A DNA stretch of 64,000 nt, from assembly GCA_958510825.1 (NCBI GenBank), contig OY294044.1, forward strand, positions 40,398,791-40,462,790, given 5' to 3'. This DNA is from Brachypterus glaber. Lineage: Eukaryota; Arthropoda; Insecta; Coleoptera; Kateretidae. Positions 43,046-54,054 of this stretch are shown here, piece after piece. The notes beneath the pieces are model-generated. The model did no database searches. It saw only the letters and a list, made by a program, of their open reading frames with translations, and had not been told where the DNA came from. Position numbers and translations under genes: made by a program. The number at the start of each line of letters is the position of its first letter. Position 1 is the first letter of the stretch.

Positions 43046-44092
43046 TTAAATAGGGGGCAATTGTTCATCAGGATCAACCCTTAAAATCTTATCTGCTAGA
43101 ACTAATTTGTTAATAATTTCATGCTGATTCATACCACCACCAATCCTTGCCAAGTAAAAACCTTTTTTGATATACTCTTTACTACTCTTTGGCAAGTATT
43201 TTGGAAACATAATATCAAAACGAATTATTAAATCTCCTTTATCTGGATAAGCATCTACAATCGGCATGCCTTCATTTTTTACTATTTTTTCATAACCAGG
43301 GAAAACTACGTCTGTTATGGGAACACGAAATGTTCTTCTGTCTAGGGTATTAACAGTTACGGTTGTTCCTAATAGAGCTTCCTCTAATGTTACAGGAGCA
43401 ACTATTATTAAGTTATTCTTTTCTCTGGTAAATATTTTATCTGGTCTTTCTTCCACCCGAAAAACAATATCAGCAGGTATCTGAGTTGGTTTCTGATCAC
43501 CTTCTTCATAGAAAATTATCTCATCTCCAGGTCTTATTCCTGGTTTGAAATTTATAGACAAAATCTTTTCTTTTAACTCAGTTTCTTCTTGATTTTGGTT
43601 AACAAAAACTAATCGTTGTATCTTCATCTTTTTAATACCTCCAAAAAAGATTTCCTTTAACGTTAACTTCAAAGGATGGTGTATTGTGGTTTGTTTCTTT
43701 TTCACACCATAGCCATCCTTTGTTTTGTAAAGCTGAGGAATTGGTTTATTTAGGTAATCCAGTAAATCCGCATATGGAGACTCAGTACCAAAGAAGTTCT
43801 TGTAAGTTTTAAAAGGATCTCCATGATAATGGTATGGGGAAAAGTATTCCTTTCCAGTTGGTACTCCACGTTTAAGTCCTTCTTCACCGTATTGGTCAAA
43901 TACTGTTCTACGTAAAGGATCCGAAAGAACATCGTAAGCTTCCCCAAGTAAAGAAAATACTTGACTGCAGTTAGGTTCTTCTTTTAAGCGTCTGGGATTA
44001 AACTCTAAAGCCAAATTTCTGTAAGCCTTTTTAATTTCTAAATCAGTACTTATTCTTGGAATTTGTAATACTCCATAATAATCAATTCCCAT
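43046..44092 (-). CDS. DNAJB13: DnaJ homolog subfamily B member 13-like protein
   Basis: A complete 348-residue frame from ATG (44092) to TAA. Residues 1-70 are a J domain (DYYGVLQIPR, AYRNLALEFNPRR, AYDVLSDPLRRTVFDQYGEE). The HPD tripeptide that activates Hsp70 is replaced by NPR at 32-34. There is no Cys-rich zinc region, so it is type II. C-terminal substrate-binding domains are at about 138-215 (HHPLKLTLKEIFFGGIKKMK) and 225-305 (NNLIIVAPVTLEEALLGTTV, GDLIIRFDIMFPKYLP). The VKKKQTTIHHPLKL..FFGGIKKMKI pattern and the lost HPD are features of DNAJB13, a radial-spoke component of motile cilia and sperm flagella; human DNAJB13 also lacks a canonical HPD. A tail of about 40 residues (ARIGGGMNQHEIINKLVLAD..) extends beyond the usual end. 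It is intronless and intact amid dead transposons, so it is either a selected host gene or a young retrocopy. Confidence 0.9.
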   Translation of the reverse strand: MGIDYYGVLQIPRISTDLEIKKAYRNLALEFNPRRLKEEPNCSQVFSLLGEAYDVLSDPLRRTVFDQYGEEGLKRGVPTGKEYFSPYHYHGDPFKTYKNFFGTESPYADLLDYLNKPIPQLYKTKDGYGVKKKQTTIHHPLKLTLKEIFFGGIKKMKIQRLVFVNQNQEETELKEKILSINFKPGIRPGDEIIFYEEGDQKPTQIPADIVFRVEERPDKIFTREKNNLIIVAPVTLEEALLGTTVTVNTLDRRTFRVPITDVVFPGYEKIVKNEGMPIVDAYPDKGDLIIRFDIMFPKYLPKSSKEYIKKGFYLARIGGGMNQHEIINKLVLADKILRVDPDEQLPPI

Positions 44093-45430
44093 ATTGTTTT
44101 GTTGACAATATTGACAATGTCACATATAGAATTTTATCAAAATCACCTGTGAGATCACGGATGTCTTTAATTGACTTAAATTTATTTTGATTTCTCATCA
44201 CTAAGTCATTAATCATGAAACATCTTAACCACAGTATATACATAATAATAATAATATTATGATGCATATTATCCTGACTAACGTAATCCCGTTAATGTTT
44301 TTATTCGACTGATTCTAAAAGCGACATTTTTTGTTCATGTTTTGGTTGCAAAAAGTTAGACTTTGTGCCCTAGGGTCAAAACATTTTTTTCGCCCGCTAA
44401 CTAAAACTTATTGTTTTTAAGCTTTTTCTAAATATCTTTACCTTACCTTACTTTACCTTTACTGTAATATTTATAAAGATACGCCTCATATTCTTCTTTT
44501 TCGCCTTCTTCAAAAGGTTATTGGTGTTAGACTAACCTTTTTATTCAATTGTTTTTTTTTGCGGTTTGATTAAATAGCAATTTGCTATGGATAACTAGAT
44601 AGGTAGGTAATAAGTTAAAAAATATATATTTTTTGTAATTTAGAATTAACTAGGTATAATTTAATAATTTATTATAATTGTATTATAAACGGGCAAAAAG
44701 TTTAATTTTGATTTCGTTTTATTACCCTCGGGATTTAAAAGCCTACTCAATTGCAAAATTTAACTTTTCGCCCTTTTATTATAAATAACTATTTTTGTGC
44801 GAATGACGTGCGACTTTATAGAGCCTATGGCACCATAGCTTGTCAGGAGGGCGTACGTATCAGTTTATTATTTTTTTTTTGGTAAAGGTGCAGGGTCTAA
44901 ATACGCGTGATTTTTTTATTCATTAAAAGAAGGCTTATGTATGTATGTATGTATGTATATGAATGTATACAATGTAATATCATACGTTGTTTATGTGTTT
45001 TATATCCGTCATCTCTGAAAAACTTGCATATTTTTGAAAGGATTTATTTTGTCTTCTACTTTTTCATTTGTATTTTTTCGTAGTTTGGGGTAAAATATTG
45101 CTTTTCTTAACACTAAATAAAACAAAGTTATCATGTTGTTTTTGATGAAATCCCCATATGTGTATAAAACTCCTATAAAAATCATTACTTTTTTATAAAA
45201 GAAAATTTATTAAGAAAAGAACACGATAAAACCATACAAACCAGACTCCCTGCATTTCGGTTATCTAGCGCGTTTAAATAAGCGATTCCCTTTTTGGTTT
45301 CGCAACATGTGTACAGTGGCAGACTTAAAAAATAATTGCTTTTTTAAATACAGGATACTATCAAATAATTAACGTAGAGAGGTTTCTTGTCAATTTAATA
45401 TCATTATAAATGACAAATGATATAAATAAC
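44093..45430. other. Intergenic, with a small palindrome and a (GTAT)n run
   Basis: 44683-44787 is an imperfect hairpin (CGGGCAAAAAGTTTAATTTT and its complement). 44937-44968 is a (TATG)n microsatellite. The rest is AT-rich. No promoter element for the DnaJ gene could be fixed. Confidence 0.5.
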
Positions 45431-46445
45431 ATTAAAACTAAACCAACCCGATTTAAATAAAATCTTATAATCTTAAGAAACTATTTATAAAAACTGGGAA
45501 AAATCTCAAAAAATAATTGTAACTGCCTGTGATTGTGATAAAAAAATTTATAGCAATGGAGGAAAAAATCAAGTTTTAAAAAGCAGTAGGTAAAAATTGC
45601 CAAACTCTAATTGCTAAAAAGAAATTCCCATATATTTTATATCGGAGTTTTGTACATTGCAATAAAAGTTTTGCACATTGAAAGTAAATTTTAATTAGGT
45701 ATAAATAGAAGTTTGGTTCATTCATGTGGGAAAACTAACACCAATTAGCAGGCACTTAAACTTTGAAAAGTTAAATTCAAATTTCATATCTCAAAATATA
45801 TCGTAATATATCGTAATACTATAGTAAAAAAATAAAAACATTAAAAATCTAAAGTAGATTACAATATACAGCTTATAAAATTACAATATTTAATACTGTA
45901 CATTATACAATGTACAGAGCATATGCGTATTTGGGGGGAAAAACTAAACCAAACCCGATTTAAATAAAATCTTATAATCTTCAGAAACTATTTATAAAAA
46001 CTGGGAAAAATCTCAAAAAATAATTGTAACTGCCTGTGATTGTGATAAAAAAATTTATAGCAATGGAGGAAAAAATCAAGTTTTAAAAAGCAGTAGGTAA
46101 AAAATGCCAAACTCTAATTGCTAAAAAGAAATTCCCATATATTTTATATCGGAGTTTTGTACATTGCAATGAAAGTTTTGCAAATTGAAAGTAAATTTTA
46201 ATAAAGTATAAATAGAAGTTTGGTTCATTCATGCGGGAAAACTAACACCAATTAGCAGGCACTTAAACTTTGTAAAGTTAAATTAAAATTTCATATCTCA
46301 TAATATATCGTAATATATCGTAATACTCTAGTAAAAAAAATAAAAACATTAAAAATCTAAAGTAGATTACAATATACAGCTTATAAAATTACAATATTTA
46401 ATACTGTACATTATACAATGTACAGAGCATATGCGTATTTGGGGG
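45431..46445 (+). repeat. Tandem duplication, two copies of about 510 bp
   Basis: AACTAAACCAACCCGATTTA (about 45434) and AACTAAACCAAACCCGATTT (about 45946) start two copies that run in parallel through CAGTAGGTAAAAA, CGGAGTTTTGTACATTGCAA and TGTACAGAGCATATGCGTAT, with few differences. Non-coding, recent. Confidence 0.9.
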
Positions 46446-47122
46446 AAGAGGGTGGCTGTTGATTCAGCCTACTCTACTGCCCTACCAAGCTAGAAAGCTG
46501 TATATCCATTTGTCAATAGAAGCGTTTTTAAAATATTACATCAAAGTAACTCAACTGTTGAGGTGAAAACGTCGCTATGCGACGAATGGGGTTTTACAGC
46601 ATTATAGCTTAGTAGGGCAGTGTAGTTTTAGGGTTCTTTAATATTAGTAAAACAAAATAATAGCCAAACCATTGCATGAAAAAGTTTATTTTACCTGCTT
46701 AGTTAAAAATTTGAAAATAAGAATGAGATTTAAAAATATTTGACCTTGACATTTTTGAAAAAAAAAATGATATTTCGGACTACGGCAAAACTTCTTCACA
46801 AGAAGTAAGATAAGATAAGATAAATTTATTGGTGTGAATAGATAAATCTTTACACAAGTCAGTTCTTGTGACACCTTGTATAGTATACAATTTGTACTAT
46901 ATATACTAACAACAGTGTTGGATTTTCATTTAAAATGTACGCCACTGCTATATCAGATATAATATATCTGATATGATATTATCCATACTTGCTTTTTCCA
47001 ACAATGTTCCAGAAAGTAATACCTACTCAACTTTATCTACTCCTCTCGACTTAAACTCTTCTGGAACTTTAATCAACGGTTTTCATCAAATTTGTGATTG
47101 AAGTTGCCGTTTATATTTTCAG
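46446..47122. other. Non-coding stretch
   Basis: It includes GTCGCTATGCGACGAATGGG (about 46570), a (TAAGA)n-like run at 46806-46822 that could be a retroelement tail, and AT-rich filler. No gene was seen. Confidence 0.45.
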
Positions 47123-47231
47123 ATATCGTTGGGATCACTTCATTCAGCGGCAGCTTGCTGCTGCCGTCACGGGTGTGGCCAAATCCTTCGAAGTGAAACA
47201 CGTCGTTCCCTTTGCCATAGCAATATTATAG
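47123..47231 (+). other. Possible exon or gene remnant (G+C-richer island)
   Basis: After TTATATTTTCAG (to 47122) a frame reads YRWDHFIQRQLAAAVTGVAK then SFEVKHVVPFAIAIL and TAG. The base composition is much richer in G+C than the flanks, and the acceptor is good. I do not recognise the product. No partner exon could be found nearby. Confidence 0.25.
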
Positions 47232-47426
47232 ATCTAACATTGTTATTGTAGGTTCAAGTCCAAAGAAGGTATGGTTATGTTTGTCTTGTTTTAGAGGTTA
47301 TGATTTTACACGACGAAATGAGTCATAATTTAATTTCATTTTAGAAAAATTAATATTCACTTAATCATTTATTATAAATTATTAAATAATAAATAATTTA
47401 TTATAAATGCATTTTATTCTTGGTAT

Positions 47427-48201
47427 CCCAGGTAGCAAAACAACATAAAATTAATGTGAAAGCCACGTTAAATAATATTAATATGTGATATGTGATGTTA
47501 AGATTGTAGTCATATTTAACAAGAATGTAGCATGGTGGGGATGTCCTAAGTCCGCCCCTAATAACATCATCATGACTTCCCGAAAATGACGTGTTTATGA
47601 AAACATATATTGCTGTTATATCGAATATTGCACGGATGTCGTTACTTTAATATTTAAATAATATCGTTTTTGTAAATAAAACCATCAAAAACGTCATTGC
47701 CTTACAAAAAATTTCGGATTCAAATCAGTAATTGAAACAATCACAGATTAAAACAGATAGATTCTGAATACGAAATTGCAGATTAAATGGATAGAAAAAA
47801 TGTATATCTTTTTAATCCATGTCCGTGGTCTTAAGAATTCTAGCAGAACCTTCTATCCATTGAAAATCGTATAATGTATATACACTTTCCTTTTAATAAT
47901 TTACTTTATAAACATCATTTTATGTCGATTTTTTTTATTCAAACGTTGGTGAGAAGCAAAACAACATGACATTCATGTAAAATCCAGGTTAATATGTGAC
48001 ATGTGATGATGCACATCGCGCTGCAGCGTTGGTAAATATTTGTTATTAAATAACATGGTTGTCGCGTCTCACGTGTTAGGTTGCAAATATGTTGTTAAAC
48101 ATATGTTATTTTTAAATATTATGTGATGTTATGATTTAGTTTAAAAATACACCCAAAAGTGATGTTAATTTCTTGTTACATAACATCACTTGCTACCTAG
48201 G
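47427..48201. mobile_element. Inverted-repeat element with TATCCCAGGTAGCAA ends
   Basis: The left end TATCCCAGGTAGCAA (47427) matches the reverse complement of the right end (TTGCTACCTAGGATA, about 48187-48201) with one mismatch. Inside, the phrase CAAAACAACAT...AATGTGAAA..CC returns at about 47957 (GCAAAACAACATGACATTCA), suggesting a duplicated arm, and ATGTGAT(A)TGTGATG phrases recur. It is non-coding. Confidence 0.6.
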
Positions 48202-50360
48202 ATATAACAGCTTGAGTAAGTTCTAACTTTCATGACCAAGTTAATAATACTTTTTTTACAAAATATGAAAAAAAATCTTATAGATAACTATCACTAGTGA
48301 TTTAAAACAAATGTATTTTAGAACTATTACATTTTTTATGCAACATATTTATTAACTAAGAATATCACAAAGTTAATACATATTTATCCTAAAATAATTT
48401 ATACTTTTTAGTTGCCACTGGTTACTAAATAGATTAATATAAGATACTTTTGTCTATAGGTACTAACCATTCAACTCAGAATTTACGTTATTCTGAGTTA
48501 ACTGTCAGTTTTAGACTCCCTGATTGCTTAGATTTGACAATTAACTGAGAATAATGTAAGTACTCAGTTATATGAAAAGTAGCTATAATATAAACTTTTT
48601 CTACGACTGCTTTAGAATGTAAGCAAATACACACACTTTTCAAACATAGAATGAATCCATTCTAGCTCTTGATACGGTAAGAATATTCCCCATCAAGTGT
48701 TAGAATGAGCACATGTAGTGCCATCTCTTATTTATAAAAGTAAAGAAAACTGTAGCAAAAATTAGCAAAAATGAATTTATTTTACCATGAAACATCGAAT
48801 AATTTAATGCAATCTAAAGTTTTGCGTTAAAATTACATAAAGTTTATTAGTTTTTCTTAATATTTGACCAGTTTTTTTTAAATTTAGTTCAAAAAAATAA
48901 AACTGCTCCATCTATTGTTAAATATTTAAACCTGATATCTGTCACAACAATCTGACAACCTTTAATTTTTGCATTATAATTTGTAAATATGTGCTAAAAT
49001 TAAATCAAAATCTTTTTTAAGTACTGATTTAATAAAATTATTAAATAACATTAATTGCTTTATTTAAAAATATGTGTTTTGTTGCATTTACAATTTCGAG
49101 TCACAAAAAACATTGTTTTTAACCTTGTCCGCAGTTTAAAGCCATACAGTGTTTCATATTTGCAGTCGAAGAAAAAGTATAGTCTACAACACGTATGGAA
49201 TAGTAATTCCGCACTCGCGGGACGGTCATACTCGCCTGCCGGCTAGTATGACAAATTTTCGTCTTGCGCGGAATATTGTCTATTCCATACTAGTTATAGA
49301 ATATACTATTTTAAGCCTAAAAACCCCTACATACTCTCTTTATCTTTTTACGTTCCTACCGCTGCCGCGAAAAAGGGAACTATGTGTTTCATTTGTTAAA
49401 AAGTTTTCTTTAACGGCGCACCGAGGCGCGCCGTCACGATAGTTGTCAAAAAATCGTGGCTTGATGGAGTGGCCTTAGATATAGTCGATGTTACTGCATA
49501 CAGCCATTTTACCAACCCATTATCGGATAATTTTTTTTATTCAATATAAGTATCTTCTCTGGGTAAGTTTTTCAATACATAAGAAGAAATGTATGAGAGA
49601 GTTGAAACAAGTTAAGTCAGGGAAGTGCTAAGCCAATTTTTTTTTAAGTTCTTTTAGTAGAGACGCAAAAAAAAAAACAATATTAAAAAGTAAGGTATTT
49701 TTTTAAATATTATGGTAAAAAAATGCCTATGTAGAGAGTTCTAGCTCAAATACAAAAAAGAATAGAGTATTTTTTATAGGGAAAATTGAAGGTATAAAAA
49801 AGAGAATAGCTATTTTATAATTAAACCCTGCAGTTATTATTATTGCTGATGCGTATAAGTTGCCCTTGTTTGGTCCATAATGCAACAAAGGCAAACCATA
49901 TTAAATTTTATGTTTCTAGGTCAAGGCGTTTAAAAGTTAGCTTCAGAGTACCTTAAACTGTAATTTTGATAGGTTCAATTGGTCTTGTAACCATACAAAA
50001 TTTCATGTTTTTAGGTCTTGGCGTTAGATATTTTTAACTCTAAATATTAAAACATAAACTATTTAGCATTACTTTGTTATTTTCTATTTTAAAAATATCA
50101 TTTAAAATACAAGTATTTATAAGTATGCAATACTGTAAGTTGATTATCACATTTATAATAATAAAATTAAAACCACGTCACGGAAAGACAAAATTTGGTG
50201 CTGTCTTTGATAAAAGCATTTTATCAAGTATAGATGAGGGACGACCAAAGTGAGACAATAGTGAAATACGTAAGTTGAATATAAACGAATTGTAATAAAA
50301 TGCAAAAATACTGCGTTAATTAAAAAAAAAAGAAACATACTTTTTTTGCGATTTGGCCAT
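48202..50360. other. Non-coding stretch with two hairpins
   Basis: 48474-48575 has an imperfect inverted repeat (ACTCAG..ATTCTGAGTTAACTG / CAATTAACTGAGAATAATGT). 49194-49290 is a stronger hairpin (TATGGAATAG..TTCCGC...TCATACT and complements, G+C-rich core). 49720-49800 shares TCTAGCTCAAA and AGAATAGAGTATTTTTTATA-like phrases with about 63440-63490. No gene. Confidence 0.5.
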
Positions 50361-50364
50361 TTAA

Positions 50365-50638
50365 CACTTTAACTGCCGTGTGATGTGTTTTTGACACTGT
50401 ACGCGGTGTGTGACAAAATGCAACACATGGCATATATTAAAAATTTCATTCTCAAGCCGTGTGTATGAATTTCACGCAACGTAATAAATAATGAGTTAGC
50501 ATTGTGTGACAAAAAGTCACTAGCTTTTTTTACACTAGTTGGTGGCTCTTTCACTTGTTTGGCCATAAAACATTAAAATTAAAAAATGACTCATGCGTAT
50601 TTGCAAAATTTCATAAAAAACGCGTAGAAGTTAAAGAG
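50365..50638. mobile_element. 274-bp piggyBac-like MITE
   Basis: TTAA duplications at 50361-50364 and 50639-50642. The ends are CACTTTAACTGCCGTG and, inverted, CTCTTTAACTTCTACGCG; C(A/C)CTTTAACTGCC next to TTAA is typical of piggyBac-type ends. Internal phrase TGTGTGACAAAA occurs twice. Non-coding. Confidence 0.75.
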
Positions 50639-50642
50639 TTAA

Positions 50643-51204
50643 AATTAATAGTGCCAGATAACTATAGTCCGTCCAATTATGCAAGATAATAGTTTAAAAT
50701 TCCCGCGATTTTAAAGCTACATCATTGGTTAAAAACTCGTACCTTTTAACATATAAAATATTGTTTTGTCTATGATAATGATTGACGATCGTTAAAGCTA
50801 AAAAAGAAGAGCCAGTTACATAAAAAAATGGTTATATTTAATGTTATTTTCTATGGTATGGAAAAAGGTAATTTTTTGGTTTATTCTTTATAAACTCACA
50901 CTAAATTGGCATATTCTACATATAGTCCAAACGTAAATTATATTGAACAAAAGAAAAACGTCAAATTTTTAGGTTACAATTACAACTTAAGGCCTATCCA
51001 GAGGCTCGCATAACGACCATTACAAGATACATGACGACACATCAAACCAATCCTGGAGTCGCATTCTTATGTGCTATGCTTGTTATGTGGAGTCTTTGGA
51101 TATGCCCTTTCCAGGAAAACAGTACTGACATCTGTTAAATTTTTGATATACTACGATTTATGCATATTATGCTATTTTAGTGTTTTTTACCCCTATTTTT
51201 TCTA
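50643..51204. other. Non-coding stretch
   Basis: AT-rich, with a G+C-richer patch at about 50995-51115 (CCTATCCAGAGGCTCGCATA). No domain-bearing frame. Confidence 0.45.
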
Positions 51205-51272
51205 TTCGTTGATGTTTTTTTGGGAAGAGGGTTGAAATTAATAATACTCAAACTATTTTCTTAAATCATGAC

Positions 51273-51301
51273 ATTTCGAGGGTGGTTTCCCTCGTCCTCA
51301 G
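51273..51301 (-). ncRNA. Hammerhead-like core, left arm of 593-bp palindrome
   Basis: Minus strand: CTGAGGA, C, GAGGG, loop AAACCA, CCCTC, GAAAT. Both conserved boxes are intact and helix II has 5 perfect pairs; the extra C could also pair with the G of GAAA. Confidence 0.45.
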
Positions 51302-51700
51302 ACCTTTAATATGAGAAAAAAAAAACAATATTAAAATTATATACGAACAAGTTTCTGTATAACCAAAATTTTGTTTTTGTTGGGTTAACCAAAAATCATT
51401 AAAAACTACTTACAAAAATTTAAACCCAGTTTGAATACACGTTAGAGACATACATATATACACCTTATAATAAATAAAACATTATTAAGGACTACACAAT
51501 ACTTTTGCAGTTATTAATAATGTTTTATTTATTATATGGTGTATATATGTATGTCTCTAACGTGTATTGAAACTGGGTTTAAATTTTTGTAAGTAGTTTT
51601 TAATGATTTTTGGTTAACCGAACAAAAACAAAATTTTGGTTATACAGAAACTTGTTCGTATATAATTTTAATATTGTTTTTTTTTTCTCATATTAAAGGT

Positions 51701-51729
51701 CTAAGGACGAGGGAAACCACCCTCGTAAC
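51701..51729 (+). ncRNA. Decayed hammerhead-like core, right arm of 593-bp palindrome
   Basis: Plus strand: CTAAGGA, C, GAGGG, AAACCA, CCCTC, GTAAC. Helix II is intact but both boxes have changed (CTGA to CTAA, GAAA to GTAA), so it is unlikely to be active. Confidence 0.4.
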
Positions 51730-51797
51730 GTCATGATTTAAGAAAATAGTTTGAGTATTATTAATTTCAGCCCTCTTCCCAAAAAAACATCAACGAA

Positions 51798-52204
51798 CAT
51801 AATTATGCTATTTATGCGCTCTGTGGTGTAAAACGGGCCGTGTCACTTACTATCTTACATAACTGGATGGAGTATAACACATGGACGTTTTGCTAAGGTC
51901 CTTTATTGAAGTATGCTTATTACATGTAGCATACAATCATTGTTATTGTACAGAAAAAGGTACATACATATTCCAAAAATAAAGATTATACAAGTACATG
52001 TTTTATATTTGTTCAGTGATAATGCTCTAAGAGCTTAGTCTTAAATTTAACAGGATCGTTGAGAGCCTTAAATAAAGCTGCAAAGTTAAGCTAGGGAGTC
52101 TCCATTAATGTTAACAAAAAGGTCTAAACAATACAGTTAATAATATGCAGTAAGTTTTTGAAAACCATTTGAACTATTTTGATTTTCTTGTTACTGTTTT
52201 ATCT
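51798..52204. other. Non-coding stretch
   Basis: AT-rich; no gene, no repeat recognised. Confidence 0.45.
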
Positions 52205-52370
52205 TTATCTAAGTGTAAAGTTTGACGCACGGATCTGTGGCTACGGGCAATATGTTTGGAATGTGTGTGCAAGTGGGAGGCCTGTTGTAAGCACGCATGC
52301 CTTATAACGCTCTTGACGGAAAGAAGAGATCGCGAATGATTTTTCCCCCTTACGTCGGAAACTTTCTTTC
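52205..52370 (-). repeat. Well-preserved dispersed block, copy 2 (inverted)
   Basis: The reverse complement of 10425-10570: GTTTGACGCACGGATCTGTG, ATGTGTGTGCAAGTGGGAGG, CATGCCTTATAACGCTCTTG, then GGAAAGAAGAGA and a GTCGGA..CTTTC end. Confidence 0.65.
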
Positions 52371-53186
52371 CTGCGGAGAACTATATATTAATATATATCC
52401 CTTATCATATTTAAAAGAAAATTAATTTGTTTTCATATACAGGGAGGTCCAAAAGGCACTCTCAATTGATTATAAGTTTTTTAGATTTTTTTTGATGATT
52501 TAAAATGAGGTTCGTAAAATTTTCTTAAAAACATAAAACATTTTTTAATAAGTGATTAATTTCATGATGCAAATTTTAAATCATATAAATAAAAGTTTTA
52601 AAAAAATGTAATTGCAAATGCAATTTTAATATAGCCTGTTATGGGCTAAATAGGCTATATAAATAATATTAGAAATAAAAAATAAAAAAAGAAAAGGAAG
52701 ATCAATCGAATCTTTATATAACTATAGAAAGTCATTTTTACTGTGTAAAACCAACTTTAAAAACTGACTACTCTATGTTAGAGTTACGCGTGTGGGTATA
52801 AGATAAAACTCACTATATTTTCACATAATAGATTCCACATGATTTAACGTGATGTACTTTTCAGACATATACGTATATACAAGTATCTTAAGCAAACAAT
52901 ATCTTTAAAATAAAGCTAAAGTTTTTTATTTGAAAAATATTTAGGAAATGTACAGACTACGCACGATTTTTTAAAAAAATTAACTCGTTCCTTTTTCGTT
53001 AAAAATACCACGAGGAACGATTTTTTTAATTAAATATATCAGGAAAAATATTTAAAAAAATACAAATATTTAAATCTGTGCCAAAATTCAGCAATTAGCA
53101 AGTAACTTCACCGATGTAAATGTTGTTGTAATATAGGCCCCAGTCATATTTTGTGATATGTTATAACATAAATATGTTATACTATA
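52371..53186. other. Non-coding stretch
   Basis: AT-rich. No coding or structured element that I can support before the TA-flanked element at 53187. Confidence 0.45.
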
Positions 53187-53512
53187 CACTGAGAATACGT
53201 TACCGTAGTAAATACTAAACGTTTTTGCCTATAATGAACCCCAGGCAACATTTTTTATTAAATAAAATTTGTTACAGTAAAACAAAACGTTGTTTTGTTA
53301 TGGTTTTCTGTAATAACTTGTATTTAATAAGAAGTGTTGCCTGGCGTTCGAAATAGGCAAAAACCTTTAGTATTTACTACTTTGTTTTGTTATGTTTTTC
53401 TGCAACGACTTTTATGTTTTTCTGTAATAGCTTGTATTTAATAAGAAATATTGCCTGGCGTCTCAAATAGGCAAAAACGTTTAGTATTTACTACGGTAAC
53501 GAATTCTCAGTG
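53187..53512. mobile_element. TA-flanked MITE with a duplicated arm
   Basis: The ends CACTGAGAATACGTTACCGT (53187) and its complement (to 53512, one indel) are flanked by TA at 53185-53186 and 53513-53514. The inner arm GCCTGGCG..AAATAGGCAAAAAC..TTTAGTATTTACTAC occurs twice on the right side (about 53337-53380 and 53447-53495), so the element has three arm copies. Non-coding, Tc1/mariner-type by its duplication. Confidence 0.75.
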
Positions 53513-54017
53513 TACAACAACCAGTTGTAGAATTAAGAGGCAAACAACATAAAATTGTAATAAATACAAAGACAAATTTTATCTTGTCATAGTTAGTACG
53601 ATACTATAATAGTACAATATGTACAATAGGGTGGTTAAAAAAATTCAAACTGAATTTCGGAAAACGACCTATACGTTAAATTATTCTCCTATAGGGCAGA
53701 AAATAATTAGAGTTGATCGAGGTACATTTAGGGGTGTTTTAGGGGCCCTAAACTTTCAAATTTAGGCTACTTTACAGGTTTATTTCGACTCAATATATCA
53801 CCCTAACGGTTTTGGATATGTGGAATGATTTTTAAACCTAAACTTTAACCAATATGTAAATATATATATTTTTAATTTTCAGGCCGATGAAAAAACTTTT
53901 AGGGGTCATACGGGGGCCCCAAAAATAAAAATTTGTACTTTTTTTCATGCTTTTTTCATATAAATTCAAACTTACCACTTACTAGGGATAGAAATCTCAA
54001 CTGCCTCACGCGGATTA
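53513..54017. other. Non-coding stretch
   Basis: Internally similar phrases (TTTAGGGGTGTTTTAGGGGC and TTTTAGGGGTCATACGGGGG) suggest an old repeat. No gene. Confidence 0.45.
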
Positions 54018-54054
54018 TTTATTTATTTATTTTATTTATTTATTTATTTTACAA
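54018..54054 (-). repeat. (TTTA)n tail of a non-LTR element, split by the LTR element
   Basis: (TTTA)n at 54018-54050 followed by ACAA. On the minus strand this is a (TAAA)n tail; its retroelement body continues at 60396 on the other side of the LTR insertion. Confidence 0.7.

Larger units (their letters stand above)
51205..51797. mobile_element. 593-bp palindromic element with ribozyme-like arms
   Basis: Arms 51205-51488 and 51513-51797 are near-perfect reverse complements around GGACTACACAATACTTTTGCAG-like loop sequence (split here by position: loop 51489-51512). Each arm contains CGAGGGAAACCACCCTCG next to CTGAGGA (left) or CTAAGGA (right). It is non-coding. Confidence 0.85.

Noticed and set aside
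47195..47275. Possible tRNA because of GGTTCAAGTCC
   Set aside because: No D-arm, anticodon stem or acceptor stem can be paired around it.
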